Part shown: positions 1 to 9,473 of the stretch, piece after piece
Numbering within the stretch: position 1 is the stretch's first letter
How the letters are laid out: each line of letters begins with the position of its first letter
Source: Bacillus pumilus
Lineage (GTDB): Bacteria; Bacillota; Bacilli; Bacillales; Bacillaceae
Length of the DNA: 64,000 bases
Direction of reading: 5' to 3'
Assembly (NCBI RefSeq): GCF_002744245.1
Contig: NZ_NKHG01000074.1
Location: 1-64,000, forward strand
Program-made: the position numbers and the translations under genes
Notes under the pieces: generated by a model
What the model saw: the letters and a program-made list of their open reading frames with translations, nothing else
Told to the model about the DNA's origin: nothing
Database searches by the model: none

Positions 1-1
1 A

Positions 2-31
2 ACATTCGTGAGCACCGGCACGCAGGACTGA
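2..31 (+). CDS. possible 3' end of a convergent gene (ponA by synteny)
   Basis: A plus-strand frame entering from the left edge reads TFVSTGTQD and stops with TGA at 29-31, upstream of a plus-oriented terminator. In B. subtilis the gene converging on ypoC is ponA (penicillin-binding protein 1). Nine residues are too few to identify it, so the call rests on position only. Confidence 0.25.
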   Translation, partial: TFVSTGTQD

Positions 32-61
32 CACCGAATGCGAGGGTTTGTCTACACGCTG

Positions 62-94
62 AAAGCACTTGCCCTATGAGGCAAGTGCTTTTTT
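62..94 (+). terminator. intrinsic terminator between convergent genes
   Basis: A perfect 12-bp stem (arms 62-73 and 80-91) with a 6-nt loop runs into a T tract at 89-94 on the plus strand. The A tract on the other side gives it some bidirectional character, so it may also end the dnaD-nth-ypoC transcript, whose stop codon is at 93-95. Confidence 0.75.
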
Positions 95-602
95 AACGAC
101 TCCGCTTTAACTTTTTGAGTGCTTCGTATTTTCCATACTGCTTTTTTAGTTCTGTATATAATTCGTCCAGTTGAATAAAGCAGTGATATTGGGTAGGTTT
201 CAGCAAAATGAACTCTAATCGTTCCGTCCAATTAATGGGGGCCACAGGAAACGTTTCTTGTTTAATGTCTACCCATTCGACCGTTTGAAACCGCTCCCCT
301 TTGATCCAATAAAACATTGCAATCATACTGATGATCCCTTGAAGCATATCCTCCTCTTCACAACGGGATTTTCTTGTTTGAAAACGAGGAAGCATTTTTT
401 CTTTTAATTCATTCCAAAGCTCGAACATCAAAGGAACATATTCTTCTGTTTTCTGCCACGGAAGCCCGTCTGTTAAAGGTTCTGAAGATAGATCAAATGC
501 GAGTGGATTGAGCCTTAGGATGTCTATTCGTTCGCCTTTTATCTCTGTCTTTTTCTCTTTTTGCTTTTCGACGTATGAGGTGAAAATAGTTGCCGCACTC
601 AT
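93..602 (-). CDS. ypoC: YpoC family protein
   Basis: This 169-residue soluble protein has no signal peptide or membrane segment. Its position directly after nth, with an ATGA overlap of 4 bp, matches ypoC of B. subtilis, the last gene of the dnaD-nth-ypoC group. The sequence is rich in charged residues, with a basic C-terminus ending KLKRSR. No catalytic motif is visible and the function is unknown. Translational coupling to nth is likely from the overlap. Confidence 0.8.
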   Translation of the reverse strand: MSAATIFTSYVEKQKEKKTEIKGERIDILRLNPLAFDLSSEPLTDGLPWQKTEEYVPLMFELWNELKEKMLPRFQTRKSRCEEEDMLQGIISMIAMFYWIKGERFQTVEWVDIKQETFPVAPINWTERLEFILLKPTQYHCFIQLDELYTELKKQYGKYEALKKLKRSR

Positions 603-1261
603 GCTAGCTTCACCAGCCCTTTTTTCAGCCTCTTCTGCCCTTCTCTACACATATCAAGCAGCGGACAAGACGCACATTGCGGCCGCTGTGCCTTGCAATG
701 ATATCTGCCAAAAAAGATCAATTGATGATGGGTGACGGACCAATCTTCTTTTGGCACCTTCTTCATTAACGTCTGCTCTACTTCCAGAACAGAATCTTTC
801 CAGCGGCAAATCCCAAGGCGTTTACTAACTCGTTCTACGTGTGTGTCTACAGCAATAGCCGGAATCCCAAAAGCGACTGATACCACCACATTTGCTGTTT
901 TTCGTCCAACACCCGGAAGCTTGACTAGCTCGTCTCGGTCCCTTGGCACTTCACCGCCATATTCTTCAATCAGCATTTTGCTTAATTTTTGAATGTTTTT
1001 TGCCTTATTTCGATATAGACCAATTGAGCGAATATCTTGCTGCAATTCTTCAAGTGGCACACTTAAATAGTCTTCAGGTGTTTTATATTTTTGAAATAGT
1101 GTTTTGGTCACTTTGTTCACAAGAACGTCTGTACATTGAGCCGAGAGTGCGACAGCGATCACAAGTTCAAATGGATTAGAATGAACAAGCTCACACTCAG
1201 CCTCTGGAAACATGTCTCCTATGATATCTAAACACTCATTGATTTGTTTTTTTGATAACAT
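599..1261 (-). CDS. nth: endonuclease III (DNA glycosylase/AP lyase)
   Basis: Nth removes oxidised pyrimidines from DNA and cleaves at the resulting abasic site. The protein shows the helix-hairpin-helix LPGVGRKTANVV carrying the catalytic lysine, the VDTHVER segment with the catalytic aspartate, and a C-terminal four-cysteine iron-sulfur cluster loop (C-x6-C-x2-C-x5-C). The start chosen is the ATG at 1261, which follows GGAGAAGG and gives 220 residues; a longer in-frame start at 1294 lacks support. It lies 17 bp after dnaD and overlaps ypoC by 4 bp. Confidence 0.95.
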   Translation of the reverse strand: MLSKKQINECLDIIGDMFPEAECELVHSNPFELVIAVALSAQCTDVLVNKVTKTLFQKYKTPEDYLSVPLEELQQDIRSIGLYRNKAKNIQKLSKMLIEEYGGEVPRDRDELVKLPGVGRKTANVVVSVAFGIPAIAVDTHVERVSKRLGICRWKDSVLEVEQTLMKKVPKEDWSVTHHQLIFFGRYHCKAQRPQCASCPLLDMCREGQKRLKKGLVKLA

Positions 1262-1278
1262 GCCTTCTCCTTTTTTGG

Positions 1279-1983
1279 TTATTGTTCCAGCCAATTATAA
1301 AAAGGAACTTGTCGTTTATAAGATGCAGTCTCTTCTTTTGATGGTGGTGCTTTTTGCTGCGAACGGAAATGCTGGCTATGTTCTTTTGCTTCTGCCGCTG
1401 TTTTCAGCCCTTTCTTTTTCCACTCAAACAAAATTCGATCGATATAACGGAAATTTAATTTTCCTGATAAAACCGCTTCTCTTAGCGCTAAACGAATCAT
1501 TGTCGCATCATGGTGGTCTTGATCCATCCAGATAGAGAGCGTTTCTCCTTCAAGAGGAGACAGGGGTCTGCCGAATTCATCTTCAAATAGTGCATATAAA
1601 GACTTTTCGGCCTGTACATGATCCTTCTCTGTTTCTTTCGCTTGTTTCGCTTCTAAAAAGTCATATAACATGCCCCACAAAGGCTCTACTGAGTAGCGGT
1701 CATGCTGAATGCCAGATCTGTCTTCAAACGGCTGAATCGAAATAAATCCCTTTTGAATCAAATGCTGAACCATATATGCACACTCTTCCGCTGAGATGGT
1801 CATGCCATTAGATAGCTCTTCAAATGTTTGAAAGAAAACGCCTTGTTCTTCGTTCATTTTAATCTTTAGCATGACGAGCAATTGTGATTCATTCAGTCCT
1901 AGCTGCTCATAATGAGCAATCAGCAAATTAGGCAAACTTGTTGACCCCATTTGCTGCATATCAATAAATTGCTGCCTATTCAT
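1279..1983 (-). CDS. dnaD: DNA replication initiation protein DnaD
   Basis: DnaD acts with DnaB and DnaI in loading the replicative helicase at oriC and at restart sites. The 234-residue protein starts MNRQQFIDMQ and has an N-terminal winged-helix region, then the DnaD/DnaB C-terminal domain with the segment FRYIDRILFEWKKKG, and ends PFYNWLEQ as in B. subtilis. The ATG at 1983 follows GAGGTG; an upstream in-frame ATG at 1995 would add four residues without a better ribosome binding site. It is separated from asnS by that gene's terminator. Confidence 0.93.
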   Translation of the reverse strand: MNRQQFIDMQQMGSTSLPNLLIAHYEQLGLNESQLLVMLKIKMNEEQGVFFQTFEELSNGMTISAEECAYMVQHLIQKGFISIQPFEDRSGIQHDRYSVEPLWGMLYDFLEAKQAKETEKDHVQAEKSLYALFEDEFGRPLSPLEGETLSIWMDQDHHDATMIRLALREAVLSGKLNFRYIDRILFEWKKKGLKTAAEAKEHSQHFRSQQKAPPSKEETASYKRQVPFYNWLEQ

Positions 1984-2052
1984 AATCGGATACACCTCTT
2001 CACATTTAGTATATCACGTTTTATTTCACGTGCCCCGAGAAAAGACGTTTGA

Positions 2053-2079
2053 AAAAGCCTCCATTTGTTGGAGGCTTTC
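2053..2079 (-). terminator. asnS terminator
   Basis: On the minus strand AAAGCCTCC and GGAGGCTTTTT form a hairpin with a short loop, 5 bp after the asnS stop codon. dnaD would then need readthrough or its own promoter. Confidence 0.75.
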
Positions 2080-2084
2080 ATGTC

Positions 2085-3380
2085 TTAAGGATATAAACGG
2101 TTTAATAATCTCGGGAATGGAATGGTTTCACGCACATGCGGCGCTCCACTAATCCAAGCAACAGTACGTTCAAGTCCAAGACCAAAACCTGAATGCGGTA
2201 CAGAACCATATTGTCTTAATTCTGTGTACCATTTGTAAGTTTCTTGATCTAACCCGTGTTCTTTTAATCTTGCTTCAAGTAGCTCTAAATCATGAACACG
2301 CTCAGAACCGCCGATAATCTCTCCATAGCCTTCTGGTGCAATTAAGTCTGCACAAAGCACTACATCGTCTCGATCTGGTGCTGGCTGCATATAAAACGGT
2401 TTTAATGATGTTGGGTAATGAGTAATAAATACCGGTTTATCATAGCTTTCAGCGATCGCTGTTTCATGAGGCGCCCCGAAGTCATCTCCCCATTCAATAT
2501 CATCAAATCCTTTATCCTGCAAGAATTTAATCGCTTCATCATAAGTGATGCGCGGGAATGGTGCTTTGATATTTTCTAATTTTTCTGTATCACGGCCAAG
2601 TATGTGCAGCTCCACTTTACAATTTTCTAGTACACTTTGAACAACGTGAGACACATAATGTTCTTGGTACTCGAGGTTTTCATTAAATTCTACAAAAGCC
2701 ATCTCTGGCTCGATCATCCAAAACTCGATCAAGTGGCGTTTTGTTTTAGATTTTTCCGCTCTAAATGTTGGGCCAAATGAGAATACTTTTCCGAGTGCCA
2801 TCGCAGCAGCTTCCATGTAAAGCTGTCCACTTTGAGACAAATAAGCATCTTCATCAAAGTATTTGGTAGCGAATAGCTCAGTTGTTCCTTCAGGTGCACT
2901 TCCTGTTAAGATAGGTGGGTCCACTTTAACGAAGCCTTCTTGATGGAAAAACTCATATGTAGCACGAATAATTTCGTTTCGGATTTTCATAATGGCATGC
3001 TGTTTTTTTGAACGGAGCCATAGATGACGGTGATCCATTAAAAATTCTGTCCCATGTTCTTTTGGGGTAATTGGGTAATCTGTTGCTTCGTGAATGACTT
3101 CAATGGATTTGACTTGCAGTTCAAAACCAAGTGGTGAACGTTCATCTTTTGTGACTTGTCCTGTCACATATACAGAAGTCTCTTGTGTGACTGATTTCGC
3201 AAGTTTAAAGACATCCTCTTCCACTTCTGCTTTTACAACGACTCCTTGAATAAAGCCTGTCCCGTCACGCAGCTGCAAAAATGCAATTTTTCCGCTTGAA
3301 CGTTTATTGGCAATCCATGCGCCGATTGTTACTTCTTCATCGACGTGTTTGAACACTTGATTAATAGTTGTTTTCAACAT
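2085..3380 (-). CDS. asnS: asparaginyl-tRNA synthetase
   Basis: AsnS charges tRNA-Asn with asparagine. It is a class IIb synthetase: an N-terminal OB-fold anticodon-binding domain (about 1-110) is followed by the catalytic domain. Class II motif 2 is visible as [15 protein letters not shown] and motif 3 as [12 protein letters not shown]. The ATG at 3380, after GGAGGG, gives 431 residues, close to the 430 of B. subtilis. A sigma-A promoter lies just upstream. In B. subtilis aspB precedes asnS, but here only about 110 bp separate asnS from ypmB. Confidence 0.96.
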   Translation of the reverse strand: MLKTTINQVFKHVDEEVTIGAWIANKRSSGKIAFLQLRDGTGFIQGVVVKAEVEEDVFKLAKSVTQETSVYVTGQVTKDERSPLGFELQVKSIEVIHEATDYPITPKEHGTEFLMDHRHLWLRSKKQHAIMKIRNEIIRATYEFFHQEGFVKVDPPILTGSAPEGTTELFATKYFDEDAYLSQSGQLYMEAAAMALGKVFSFGPTFRAEKSKTKRHLIEFWMIEPEMAFVEFNENLEYQEHYVSHVVQSVLENCKVELHILGRDTEKLENIKAPFPRITYDEAIKFLQDKGFDDIEWGDDFGAPHETAIAESYDKPVFITHYPTSLKPFYMQPAPDRDDVVLCADLIAPEGYGEIIGGSERVHDLELLEARLKEHGLDQETYKWYTELRQYGSVPHSGFGLGLERTVAWISGAPHVRETIPFPRLLNRLYP

Positions 3381-3446
3381 ATTTCCCTCCAAAGCCAGAA
3401 AGAAACTCACCTTTTCGTCAGGTGTGATTCTTTTTTCATAAATTTT

Positions 3447-3476
3447 ATTATAACCGTTCTAAATCAGCATGGTCAA
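3447..3476 (-). promoter_or_regulatory. asnS sigma-A promoter
   Basis: TTGACC (3471-3476) and a consensus TATAAT (3447-3452) are separated by 18 bp on the minus strand, about 65 bp before the asnS start codon. The short leader contains only a weak hairpin. I see no T-box features. Confidence 0.75.
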
Positions 3477-3493
3477 CGCAAAGACAGGAGAAA

Positions 3494-3979
3494 CTACGGT
3501 GTTAAATTTTTTTCTACTCGTCCTGTTGTAAAATCGACATAGCTGAAGCTATATTGCTTGTTCTCATTCAAGTAGGTCACTTCCCAAAGGAGTACGTCAC
3601 CTTCTCTTGCTAATTTGACGTCCTTGAGCTTAGAGACGGTGTTCTCCTTTTGAACGGCTTGCACTGCTTGATTTGAGGTGATTCCTTCTTTTGGTTTTTT
3701 TGCGATCACTTTTTCTTTTTTGCTAGCAGGTACCCATACATACATCGTTTCATTTTGTTTGTTTTTTCCTTCAACAATAAATTGTTTTTCTTTCCCGACA
3801 AAGGTTTCCACTTGCTCTACTTGTTCTAATTGTGCTTGTTGTTTTGCTCGTTCAATCGCTGCCTCATGACCTTGTTCTTTTTGCCCCATTGCAATCTGAT
3901 ATATCCAAGCAAAGCTAATGATGCCAATGAGTAAAACGAAAGCCACAATGGACGAAATAATCCAGACTATTCTTTTCAT
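3494..3979 (-). CDS. ypmB: YpmB, membrane-anchored protein with PepSY-like C-terminus
   Basis: The 161-residue protein begins with one hydrophobic segment (about 5-29), likely an uncleaved membrane anchor, and the rest would be extracytoplasmic. The C-terminal part (VLLWEVTYLNENKQYSFSY then a VDFTTG turn) resembles the PepSY/YpmB fold found in secreted regulators of peptidases; the specific function is unknown. It follows ypmA by 12 bp, with GGGGAAGC before its ATG. In B. subtilis aspB comes next; here the gene is followed directly by the asnS promoter. Confidence 0.88.
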   Translation of the reverse strand: MKRIVWIISSIVAFVLLIGIISFAWIYQIAMGQKEQGHEAAIERAKQQAQLEQVEQVETFVGKEKQFIVEGKNKQNETMYVWVPASKKEKVIAKKPKEGITSNQAVQAVQKENTVSKLKDVKLAREGDVLLWEVTYLNENKQYSFSYVDFTTGRVEKNLTP

Positions 3980-3991
3980 GTCAAGCTTCCC

Positions 3992-4162
3992 CTATGTGCG
4001 ATAAATTGTAAATATCGCTTGATTTTGATTTTCTTGATCTAATGCTAATCCAAACATAAGATCTTCTCTTTTAAGCGTTCTGTTCAACAAGTCAACGATT
4101 TTGTAAAGATCTTCTGAGTGCTGAATTTGAACAGTTGAAAGTACCTCTATTTTACTTTCCAC
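3992..4162 (-). CDS. ypmA: YpmA, 56-residue conserved protein
   Basis: This short gene reads MESKIEVLSTVQIQ at its start and ends IFTIYRT, 56 residues in all, the length of B. subtilis YpmA. It begins with GTG at 4162, preceded by a strong GGAGGA ribosome binding site. It lies between dinG and ypmB, as in B. subtilis. The protein is small, acidic to neutral and soluble, with no known function. It probably forms a two-gene unit with ypmB 12 bp downstream. Confidence 0.88.
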   Translation of the reverse strand: MESKIEVLSTVQIQHSEDLYKIVDLLNRTLKREDLMFGLALDQENQNQAIFTIYRT

Positions 4163-4284
4163 TTTTAATTCCTCCTCGGTACGTAAATATTGTTAGTCAT
4201 ACTTTTCTGCGTGCGAACCGATACTATTTTTACAACGGAACACAAAAAGCCGTTAAGATAAATTAACTCCAAACCCACACCAGC

Positions 4285-4311
4285 TAAAGGCCGCTTATGA
4301 CAGCGGCTTTT
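4285..4311 (-). terminator. dinG terminator overlapping the stop codon
   Basis: AAAGCCGCT and AGCGGCCTTT form a hairpin on the minus strand whose loop contains the dinG TAA stop codon. The coding end and terminator therefore share sequence. Confidence 0.6.
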
Positions 4312-7087
4312 CGTTGTTTAGCTTCTCAATATACACCGTAAGTGATTCCTTTGACATCTCATGGACAGGTGCATGAGGGAGTGATTCTAAAAATAGTTTT
4401 CCGTACGAAGCAGTTTTCACTCGGCGGTCTAAGATCAGCAATGTACCAATATCTTTTTCAGAGCGAAGCAGGCGCCCTGCTCCTTGCTTAAAGGTTAACA
4501 CAGCTTCTGGGAGAGCGACGGCTTTAAAAGGATTCTTCCCTTGTTTTTTAGCGGCTTCACATTTTGCTTCAATAAGCGGTGAATCAGGCGGCCGAAAAGG
4601 AAGTCTTGCCATAATGACGGTCGTCAGCTCTGAGCCTGGAAAATCGACTCCTTCCCAAAAACTGCCCGTACCAAGCAAAATCGCTTGCTTTGCTAATTTG
4701 AACATTTTCGTCAATTTTACAGGACTTCCACCTGTCAGACCTTGAGCAAACAGGGCCGAATGCATGCCTTCTGTTTTAAGCTCTTCATATACTGCTTTTA
4801 ACATTTCATGTGAATTAAACAAGACCAATATCTTCGCTTGATGCTGCTTCTCCATGATCTTGACGTATTCTGCTGCTTGCTTCACATAGTCTCGTTCATC
4901 ACGGTTTGTGATCGCTGGCATGTCGGCCGGTACAACAACCTTGAGCTGTTTTTCAAGTTCAAAAGGTGAATCAATTTGGACAAGGTGCGGGTAAAAATCT
5001 TGCAGTCCAAATCGCTCCAAGCAATAATCAAAACGATGATTGACTGTGAGCGTTCCTGATGTAAGGACCACACTTTTTTTGTTCATAAAAAATCGATCAG
5101 CCAAAAGCTCTCCTGTATCTAGCGGCTGTGCATGCATAAAGACAGCATTTTTGGCACCCTTTGCATCAATTTCGATCCAAACCGTTTCATCATTTTTCGG
5201 TTCAAAAATAAACCTGTACAGCGTACTGCAAAATGTATGCATAAACGACATGACTTGATCGTATTCCTCGGCTTCAAAGGCAAAGTGTTCTGTCAGCTGA
5301 TCATTTTTTTGAAGAAGCTCATTTTTTTGCTGCTCATACAGCTTTTCACAAGCAATTAACAAGGAACAGAGCTTACTCGCTGTCTCTTTAATCCGTTTCC
5401 ACTGAGCGTGTTTTGAATGATGACGCACTCTATGAATGAGACGATTGATATCCGCTTTTGGTTTTGTCCTTTTAACAAAAGAGTGGACTGTGCTAAAAAA
5501 TGCGTCACTTTCCATTTGAAGCTGATTTAGATATTCATCCATTTCGATAAAGGTATCCGTTTGTAAACCCGCGCCATGAAATCTCTTTTTCAGTTTCTTT
5601 AACAGCCCGCCTTGTAAGGAGCCTAGCTGTGTTAACTTCGCATGAAGCTGAATATAAGAGGCACTGTCACCCAGCGTTTCATTGGCTGTTTTCTCAAAAT
5701 GATGAGCCTCATCAATGACATACACGTCTGCATGCTGAAAGATAGATGAGGCTTCCGTTTGTGATAAAAGCAGGCGGTGATTCGTTAAAATTAAATCGGC
5801 TGTTTGTGCTCTTTTTTTGGCCCGTTCATAAAAGCAATATTCTTTAAAGCGACGCTTTTTCGATGTAAACGGCATGTGCACACAGGAAATTCGATCTTTT
5901 ATATTGGCAGCTCCTGACGGTAAATTCAATTCAGACAAATCACCCGTCTCTGTTACAAGCAGCCACATTAATATTTGCGCTTTTGTTAAGACAATATCAT
6001 AGTTGTCATCTTCCTCATGCAGTACATGCTCAAACTTATCTAAACAAATATAATGCGCTCGCCCTTTGAATACACAGGCAGCTGGCTCAAATGGGAGCAA
6101 TTGATTGAGCAGCGGGACATCCCGCTGAAACATTTGCTGCTGCAAAAGAATGGAATATGTACTGATAATGACTGGTTTTCCTGATTTTTTTGCCTCTAAA
6201 GCAGCTGGAATGAGGTAAGCTAGCGTTTTCCCAATGCCAGGTGCTGCTTCAATTAATGCGTAGGCTCTTTCATGAAACACATCTCTCACTTTATTCATCA
6301 TTGTGAGCTGACCTTCTCTTACTTCATAGCCTTCTAAAGTTAGCGGAAGCTTTTCTTTTATTTCTTCAAACAACCGCTCGTCATCTGCTACTACTGAATG
6401 TGTCGTCTCAGTTATGTGATTGGTCACATCTTTTACAGCAAATGAGCCGACTTCAACAAAAGAATTTTCCTGAGTAGAATGACTCATCTCAAGCTGCTTA
6501 ATTAACAGTCCTATATCACTTAAGAGAAATGACGATAATCTGCGCAGCTGCTTTAACACATTTGGCGGTGTATGTCTTAATTGATGTAACAGCGTTAAAA
6601 ATAACATGGCAGTAACTTCCGCATCACTATCCGCTCGATGCGGGTGGTCATGTGGAAGCATGAGCTCTTCACTTAATTCAGTTAACTTATAACCTTCAAG
6701 CTCAGGATAAAGAATTCTAGAAATTTCAACTGTATCAATTGCTAGCACATCCAGCTCATTTTTCCCGCATGCTTTTAGTTCATCATTTAAAAAGTTCAAG
6801 TCAAAATGAACATTGTGCGCAACAAAATAGGCACCATGTATGAGGTCATACACCTCTTGGGCAATGTCCTCAAAAAACACCGCATCGTCAACCATGTGCT
6901 GTTTAATACCTGTCAGCTGTTCAATAAATCCAGGGATTGCCTTTCCTGGGTTCACATATCTTGAATACCGTTCGACAATTTGTCCATTTTCAATGACCAC
7001 CGCAGCAATTTGAATGATTTTATCACCCTTTTTTGGTGAATTTCCGGTGGTTTCAATATCAACGACAACAAACCTTTGATCGGTCAT
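4295..7087 (-). CDS. dinG: DinG-type 3'-5' exonuclease / ATP-dependent helicase
   Basis: The 930-residue protein fuses two parts. The N-terminus (about 1-170) is a DEDDh exonuclease with VVDIETTG, HNVHFDLNFL and HRADSDAE. The rest is an XPD/DinG-like superfamily 2 helicase with a Walker A APGIGKT near residue 283, the DEAH box VIDEAHHF, and late motifs GTGSFWEGVDFPG and GAGRLLRS. The family acts on DNA, probably in repair; B. subtilis DinG has been described mainly as a nuclease. Length matches B. subtilis (931). It is monocistronic or leads into ypmA about 130 bp downstream, past a terminator. Confidence 0.93.
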   Translation of the reverse strand: MTDQRFVVVDIETTGNSPKKGDKIIQIAAVVIENGQIVERYSRYVNPGKAIPGFIEQLTGIKQHMVDDAVFFEDIAQEVYDLIHGAYFVAHNVHFDLNFLNDELKACGKNELDVLAIDTVEISRILYPELEGYKLTELSEELMLPHDHPHRADSDAEVTAMLFLTLLHQLRHTPPNVLKQLRRLSSFLLSDIGLLIKQLEMSHSTQENSFVEVGSFAVKDVTNHITETTHSVVADDERLFEEIKEKLPLTLEGYEVREGQLTMMNKVRDVFHERAYALIEAAPGIGKTLAYLIPAALEAKKSGKPVIISTYSILLQQQMFQRDVPLLNQLLPFEPAACVFKGRAHYICLDKFEHVLHEEDDNYDIVLTKAQILMWLLVTETGDLSELNLPSGAANIKDRISCVHMPFTSKKRRFKEYCFYERAKKRAQTADLILTNHRLLLSQTEASSIFQHADVYVIDEAHHFEKTANETLGDSASYIQLHAKLTQLGSLQGGLLKKLKKRFHGAGLQTDTFIEMDEYLNQLQMESDAFFSTVHSFVKRTKPKADINRLIHRVRHHSKHAQWKRIKETASKLCSLLIACEKLYEQQKNELLQKNDQLTEHFAFEAEEYDQVMSFMHTFCSTLYRFIFEPKNDETVWIEIDAKGAKNAVFMHAQPLDTGELLADRFFMNKKSVVLTSGTLTVNHRFDYCLERFGLQDFYPHLVQIDSPFELEKQLKVVVPADMPAITNRDERDYVKQAAEYVKIMEKQHQAKILVLFNSHEMLKAVYEELKTEGMHSALFAQGLTGGSPVKLTKMFKLAKQAILLGTGSFWEGVDFPGSELTTVIMARLPFRPPDSPLIEAKCEAAKKQGKNPFKAVALPEAVLTFKQGAGRLLRSEKDIGTLLILDRRVKTASYGKLFLESLPHAPVHEMSKESLTVYIEKLNNEKPLS

Positions 7088-7149
7088 AAAATGGACACCT
7101 CAATTCTTCGTTCCACTCTTAGTGAAACACAATCTGGGCAATATAGCTG

Positions 7150-7181
7150 AAACAGAACAGTTTTATGAAACTGTTCTGTTT
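7150..7181 (-). terminator. panBCD operon terminator
   Basis: A perfect 14-bp stem (7150-7163 with 7168-7181) closed by a 4-nt loop follows the panD stop codon. The trailing T tract is short, and the structure is symmetrical enough to work in both directions. Confidence 0.7.
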
Positions 7182-7195
7182 ACAAGCAGCATGCG

Positions 7196-7579
7196 TTATA
7201 AAATCGTTCTCGCAGGCTCTTGCCCAATCATTTGTTCAATTTGATTTTGTTTATTTAACACGACCACTTTTGGTGTATGTGTCTTTGCTTCTTCTTCTGA
7301 CAACAACCCATAAGCGATAATAATGACTTCATCTCCTGGCTGAACCAATCTTGCCGCCGCACCATTTAAACAAATGACACCGCTCTTTCTTTCACCAGGA
7401 ATAATATATGTTTCAAGTCTAGCTCCATTGTGATTATTGACAATTTGCACTTTCTCATTTGCCATCATGCCTGCCGCATCAAGTAAATCTTCATCGATTG
7501 TAATACTGCCTACATAATGTAAGTTGGCTTCTGTCACAGTTGCTTTATGGAGTTTCGAGGTCATAAAGGTTCTATACAT
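7196..7579 (-). CDS. panD: aspartate 1-decarboxylase precursor
   Basis: PanD converts aspartate to beta-alanine for pantothenate synthesis. The 127-residue proenzyme carries the self-cleavage site Gly24-Ser25 (YVGSITID), which yields the pyruvoyl cofactor, and conserved RLETYIIPG and [13 protein letters not shown]. The start is the ATG at 7579 (MYRTFMTSK), overlapping the panC stop by 8 bp; an upstream start at 7603 would add eight residues inside panC. It is the last gene of panBCD and is followed by a strong hairpin. Confidence 0.95.
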   Translation of the reverse strand: MYRTFMTSKLHKATVTEANLHYVGSITIDEDLLDAAGMMANEKVQIVNNHNGARLETYIIPGERKSGVICLNGAAARLVQPGDEVIIIAYGLLSEEEAKTHTPKVVVLNKQNQIEQMIGQEPARTIL

Positions 7580-8438
7580 GTTTTTCACCGCTTTCAGGAA
7601 CATGGAAAATCACATTATCAATCAATCTTGCGCGTGAGAATTTTACCGCAATGGCAATAATGACCTTGCCTGATAGTTGTTGAAGTTGGTCAAGTTCAGG
7701 ATATGAGTAAATCTCAATATAATCAATTTCTCCACTTGTTTGAAGAAGCTCCTCTTCAACTAACTGATAAATACGCTGTGGATCACGTTCTCCTTTTTCA
7801 ACAGCTGTCTGTCCTTTTTTTAAGGCCCGGTATAGAGCGGGTGCTTCCTGTCTTTCTGTCTCAGACAAATAGACATTTCTTGAGCTTTTCGCTAAACCGT
7901 CTTCTTCTCGAACTGTTGGAACAGACACAAGGTGAAGATCAAAGAAGAAATCCTTGATCATCGCATCTATCACAGCGACTTGTTGTGCATCCTTTAGACC
8001 AAAGTATACATTTGTTGGGGCAACAAGATGAAAGAGCTTTGTGAGAACAGTGACAACACCGTCAAAATGCCCTGGACGTTTCTTCCCGCATAAGACATCT
8101 GTTCGTTTTTGAACAGTCATCGTAATCGATGGTTCACCTTGATACATTTCCTTCACATTAGGTGTAAATAAAATATCCACTCCTGCTTCCTCTGCAAGGC
8201 GCTGGTCTCTTTTCATATCTCTTGGATATGCTTCGAAGTCTTCGTTCGGTCCAAATTGCAAAGGGTTGACAAAAATGCTCATCACCAAAATGTCATTTTG
8301 CCCTCTTGCCTCTTTTGCCAAAGTTAGATGTCCTTCATGAAGGAAGCCCATTGTCGGTACAAAGCCTATGGAATGCTGCTTCTTTTGATGTTGTTTTATG
8401 AGTTCTGTTAGCTCTTGAATATGGGTGACAACCTTCAT
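7572..8438 (-). CDS. panC: pantoate-beta-alanine ligase (pantothenate synthetase)
   Basis: PanC joins pantoate, made by the PanB branch, with beta-alanine, made by PanD, using ATP and forming pantothenate. The 288-residue protein has the nucleotidyltransferase HIGH-type motif as HEGH at 34-37 in [11 protein letters not shown], plus the [13 protein letters not shown] and YFGLKDAQQ segments typical of the family. It overlaps panB by 4 bp (ATGA) and panD by 8 bp, so the three genes are probably translationally coupled. Confidence 0.96.
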   Translation of the reverse strand: MKVVTHIQELTELIKQHQKKQHSIGFVPTMGFLHEGHLTLAKEARGQNDILVMSIFVNPLQFGPNEDFEAYPRDMKRDQRLAEEAGVDILFTPNVKEMYQGEPSITMTVQKRTDVLCGKKRPGHFDGVVTVLTKLFHLVAPTNVYFGLKDAQQVAVIDAMIKDFFFDLHLVSVPTVREEDGLAKSSRNVYLSETERQEAPALYRALKKGQTAVEKGERDPQRIYQLVEEELLQTSGEIDYIEIYSYPELDQLQQLSGKVIIAIAVKFSRARLIDNVIFHVPESGEKHV

Positions 8439-9274
8439 TTCTTGATTCCCCCATATAAACCATCAAGGACTTCTTCTTTGAGATGAAAGGTGTGTGCTTG
8501 CTCTGGAAACGTGCGTGCTTTTACTTCTTTCGTATATTGAATGAGCGCATCTTCTAATGCTGCATCAATTTGCGCATATTGTTTCACAAATTTAGGTGTT
8601 CTAGACACGCCGTATCCCACGACATCATGGTAAACGAGAACTTGTCCGTCTGCCTCGGCTCCAGCACCAATTCCAATGACAGGAATCTTCAGCATGTCAG
8701 TAATGCGTTTTGTCAGTTCACCAGGTACACATTCTAGCACAAGTGCGATCGCACCTGCTTCCTCACATTTCAGACTATCTTCAATCAATTTTTGAGCACT
8801 CTCTAGGTCTTTTCCTTGCACTTTATAGCCGCCAAGCACACCGACTGATTGAGGTGTGAGGCCTAAATGACTGACGACAGGAATTCCACCTCTTGTTAAC
8901 GCTTGAATGGATTCAAATACTCCGTCTCCGCCTTCTAGCTTTAGGGCATCAGCACCGCTTTCTTGCATGATTCGTGCTGCATTTTTCATCGTTTCTTCTA
9001 ATGAATAATGATAAGACATAAATGGCATATCGGTCACAATAAATGTGTCTTTTGCGCCTCTTTTGACTGCTTTTGTGTGATGGATCATATCATCTATCGT
9101 CACTTGTACTGTTGAATCAAGTCCAAGTACGACCATCCCAAGTGAGTCACCAACTAAGATCATGTCGACTTCCGCTTTTTCTGCTTGCTTTGCAGCTGGA
9201 TAGTCGTATGCTGTCAGCATCACAATAGGTTCGTTTTGTTCTTTCATTTTGAAAAAATCTAGCTTTGTTTTCAT
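8435..9274 (-). CDS. panB: 3-methyl-2-oxobutanoate hydroxymethyltransferase
   Basis: PanB transfers a hydroxymethyl group from methylene-tetrahydrofolate to 2-oxoisovalerate, the first committed step of pantoate synthesis. The 279-residue TIM-barrel protein shows the metal/substrate motifs [21 protein letters not shown] and [16 protein letters not shown]. It starts at ATG 9274 after a strong GGAGGAAC. It is first in panBCD and is preceded by a roughly 160-nt leader that can form two hairpins, suggesting RNA-level control. Confidence 0.96.
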   Translation of the reverse strand: MKTKLDFFKMKEQNEPIVMLTAYDYPAAKQAEKAEVDMILVGDSLGMVVLGLDSTVQVTIDDMIHHTKAVKRGAKDTFIVTDMPFMSYHYSLEETMKNAARIMQESGADALKLEGGDGVFESIQALTRGGIPVVSHLGLTPQSVGVLGGYKVQGKDLESAQKLIEDSLKCEEAGAIALVLECVPGELTKRITDMLKIPVIGIGAGAEADGQVLVYHDVVGYGVSRTPKFVKQYAQIDAALEDALIQYTKEVKARTFPEQAHTFHLKEEVLDGLYGGIKK

Positions 9275-9296
9275 TTGTTCCTCCTCATTCTGGAGA

Positions 9297-9408
9297 GGAG
9301 ATGGCTTGCCTCACATCACATGTTCTTTTCTCTCATGCGCAGGCGAATCATCCCTCTGTCCAAGTCCCTTAGGATCAAGGCAGAAATTAATCAAATTTTT
9401 CTTCCTAA
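9297..9408 (-). promoter_or_regulatory. structured 5' leader of panBCD
   Basis: The minus-strand transcript can form a hairpin at 9369-9408 (outer stem TTAGGA/TCCTAA, inner stem AGAA..ATT/AATTTCT) and a second nested one at 9297-9354. In the second, GATG pairs with CATC, GCCT with AGGC and CGCATG with CATGTG, directly before the ribosome binding site. Panthothenate operons of Firmicutes are known to carry a conserved 'pan motif' RNA at this place. I cannot confirm a match to that consensus. Confidence 0.45.
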
Positions 9409-9443
9409 CAGGTACAGTTCTTTTTCAGATACTGCCCACACGA

Positions 9444-9449
9444 AGTATA
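9444..9449 (-). promoter_or_regulatory. candidate -10 element for panBCD
   Basis: TATACT on the minus strand lies about 165 bp before panB. The region 17 bp upstream (TGGAAC) is a poor -35 element, so the call is weak. Confidence 0.35.
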
Positions 9450-9473
9450 TCAAAAATGTGCCGGGTGTTCCAC

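Noticed and set aside
3381-3493. T-box riboswitch before asnS
   Set aside because: The leader is too short (about 65 nt from promoter to start) and lacks the T-box sequence and a terminator.
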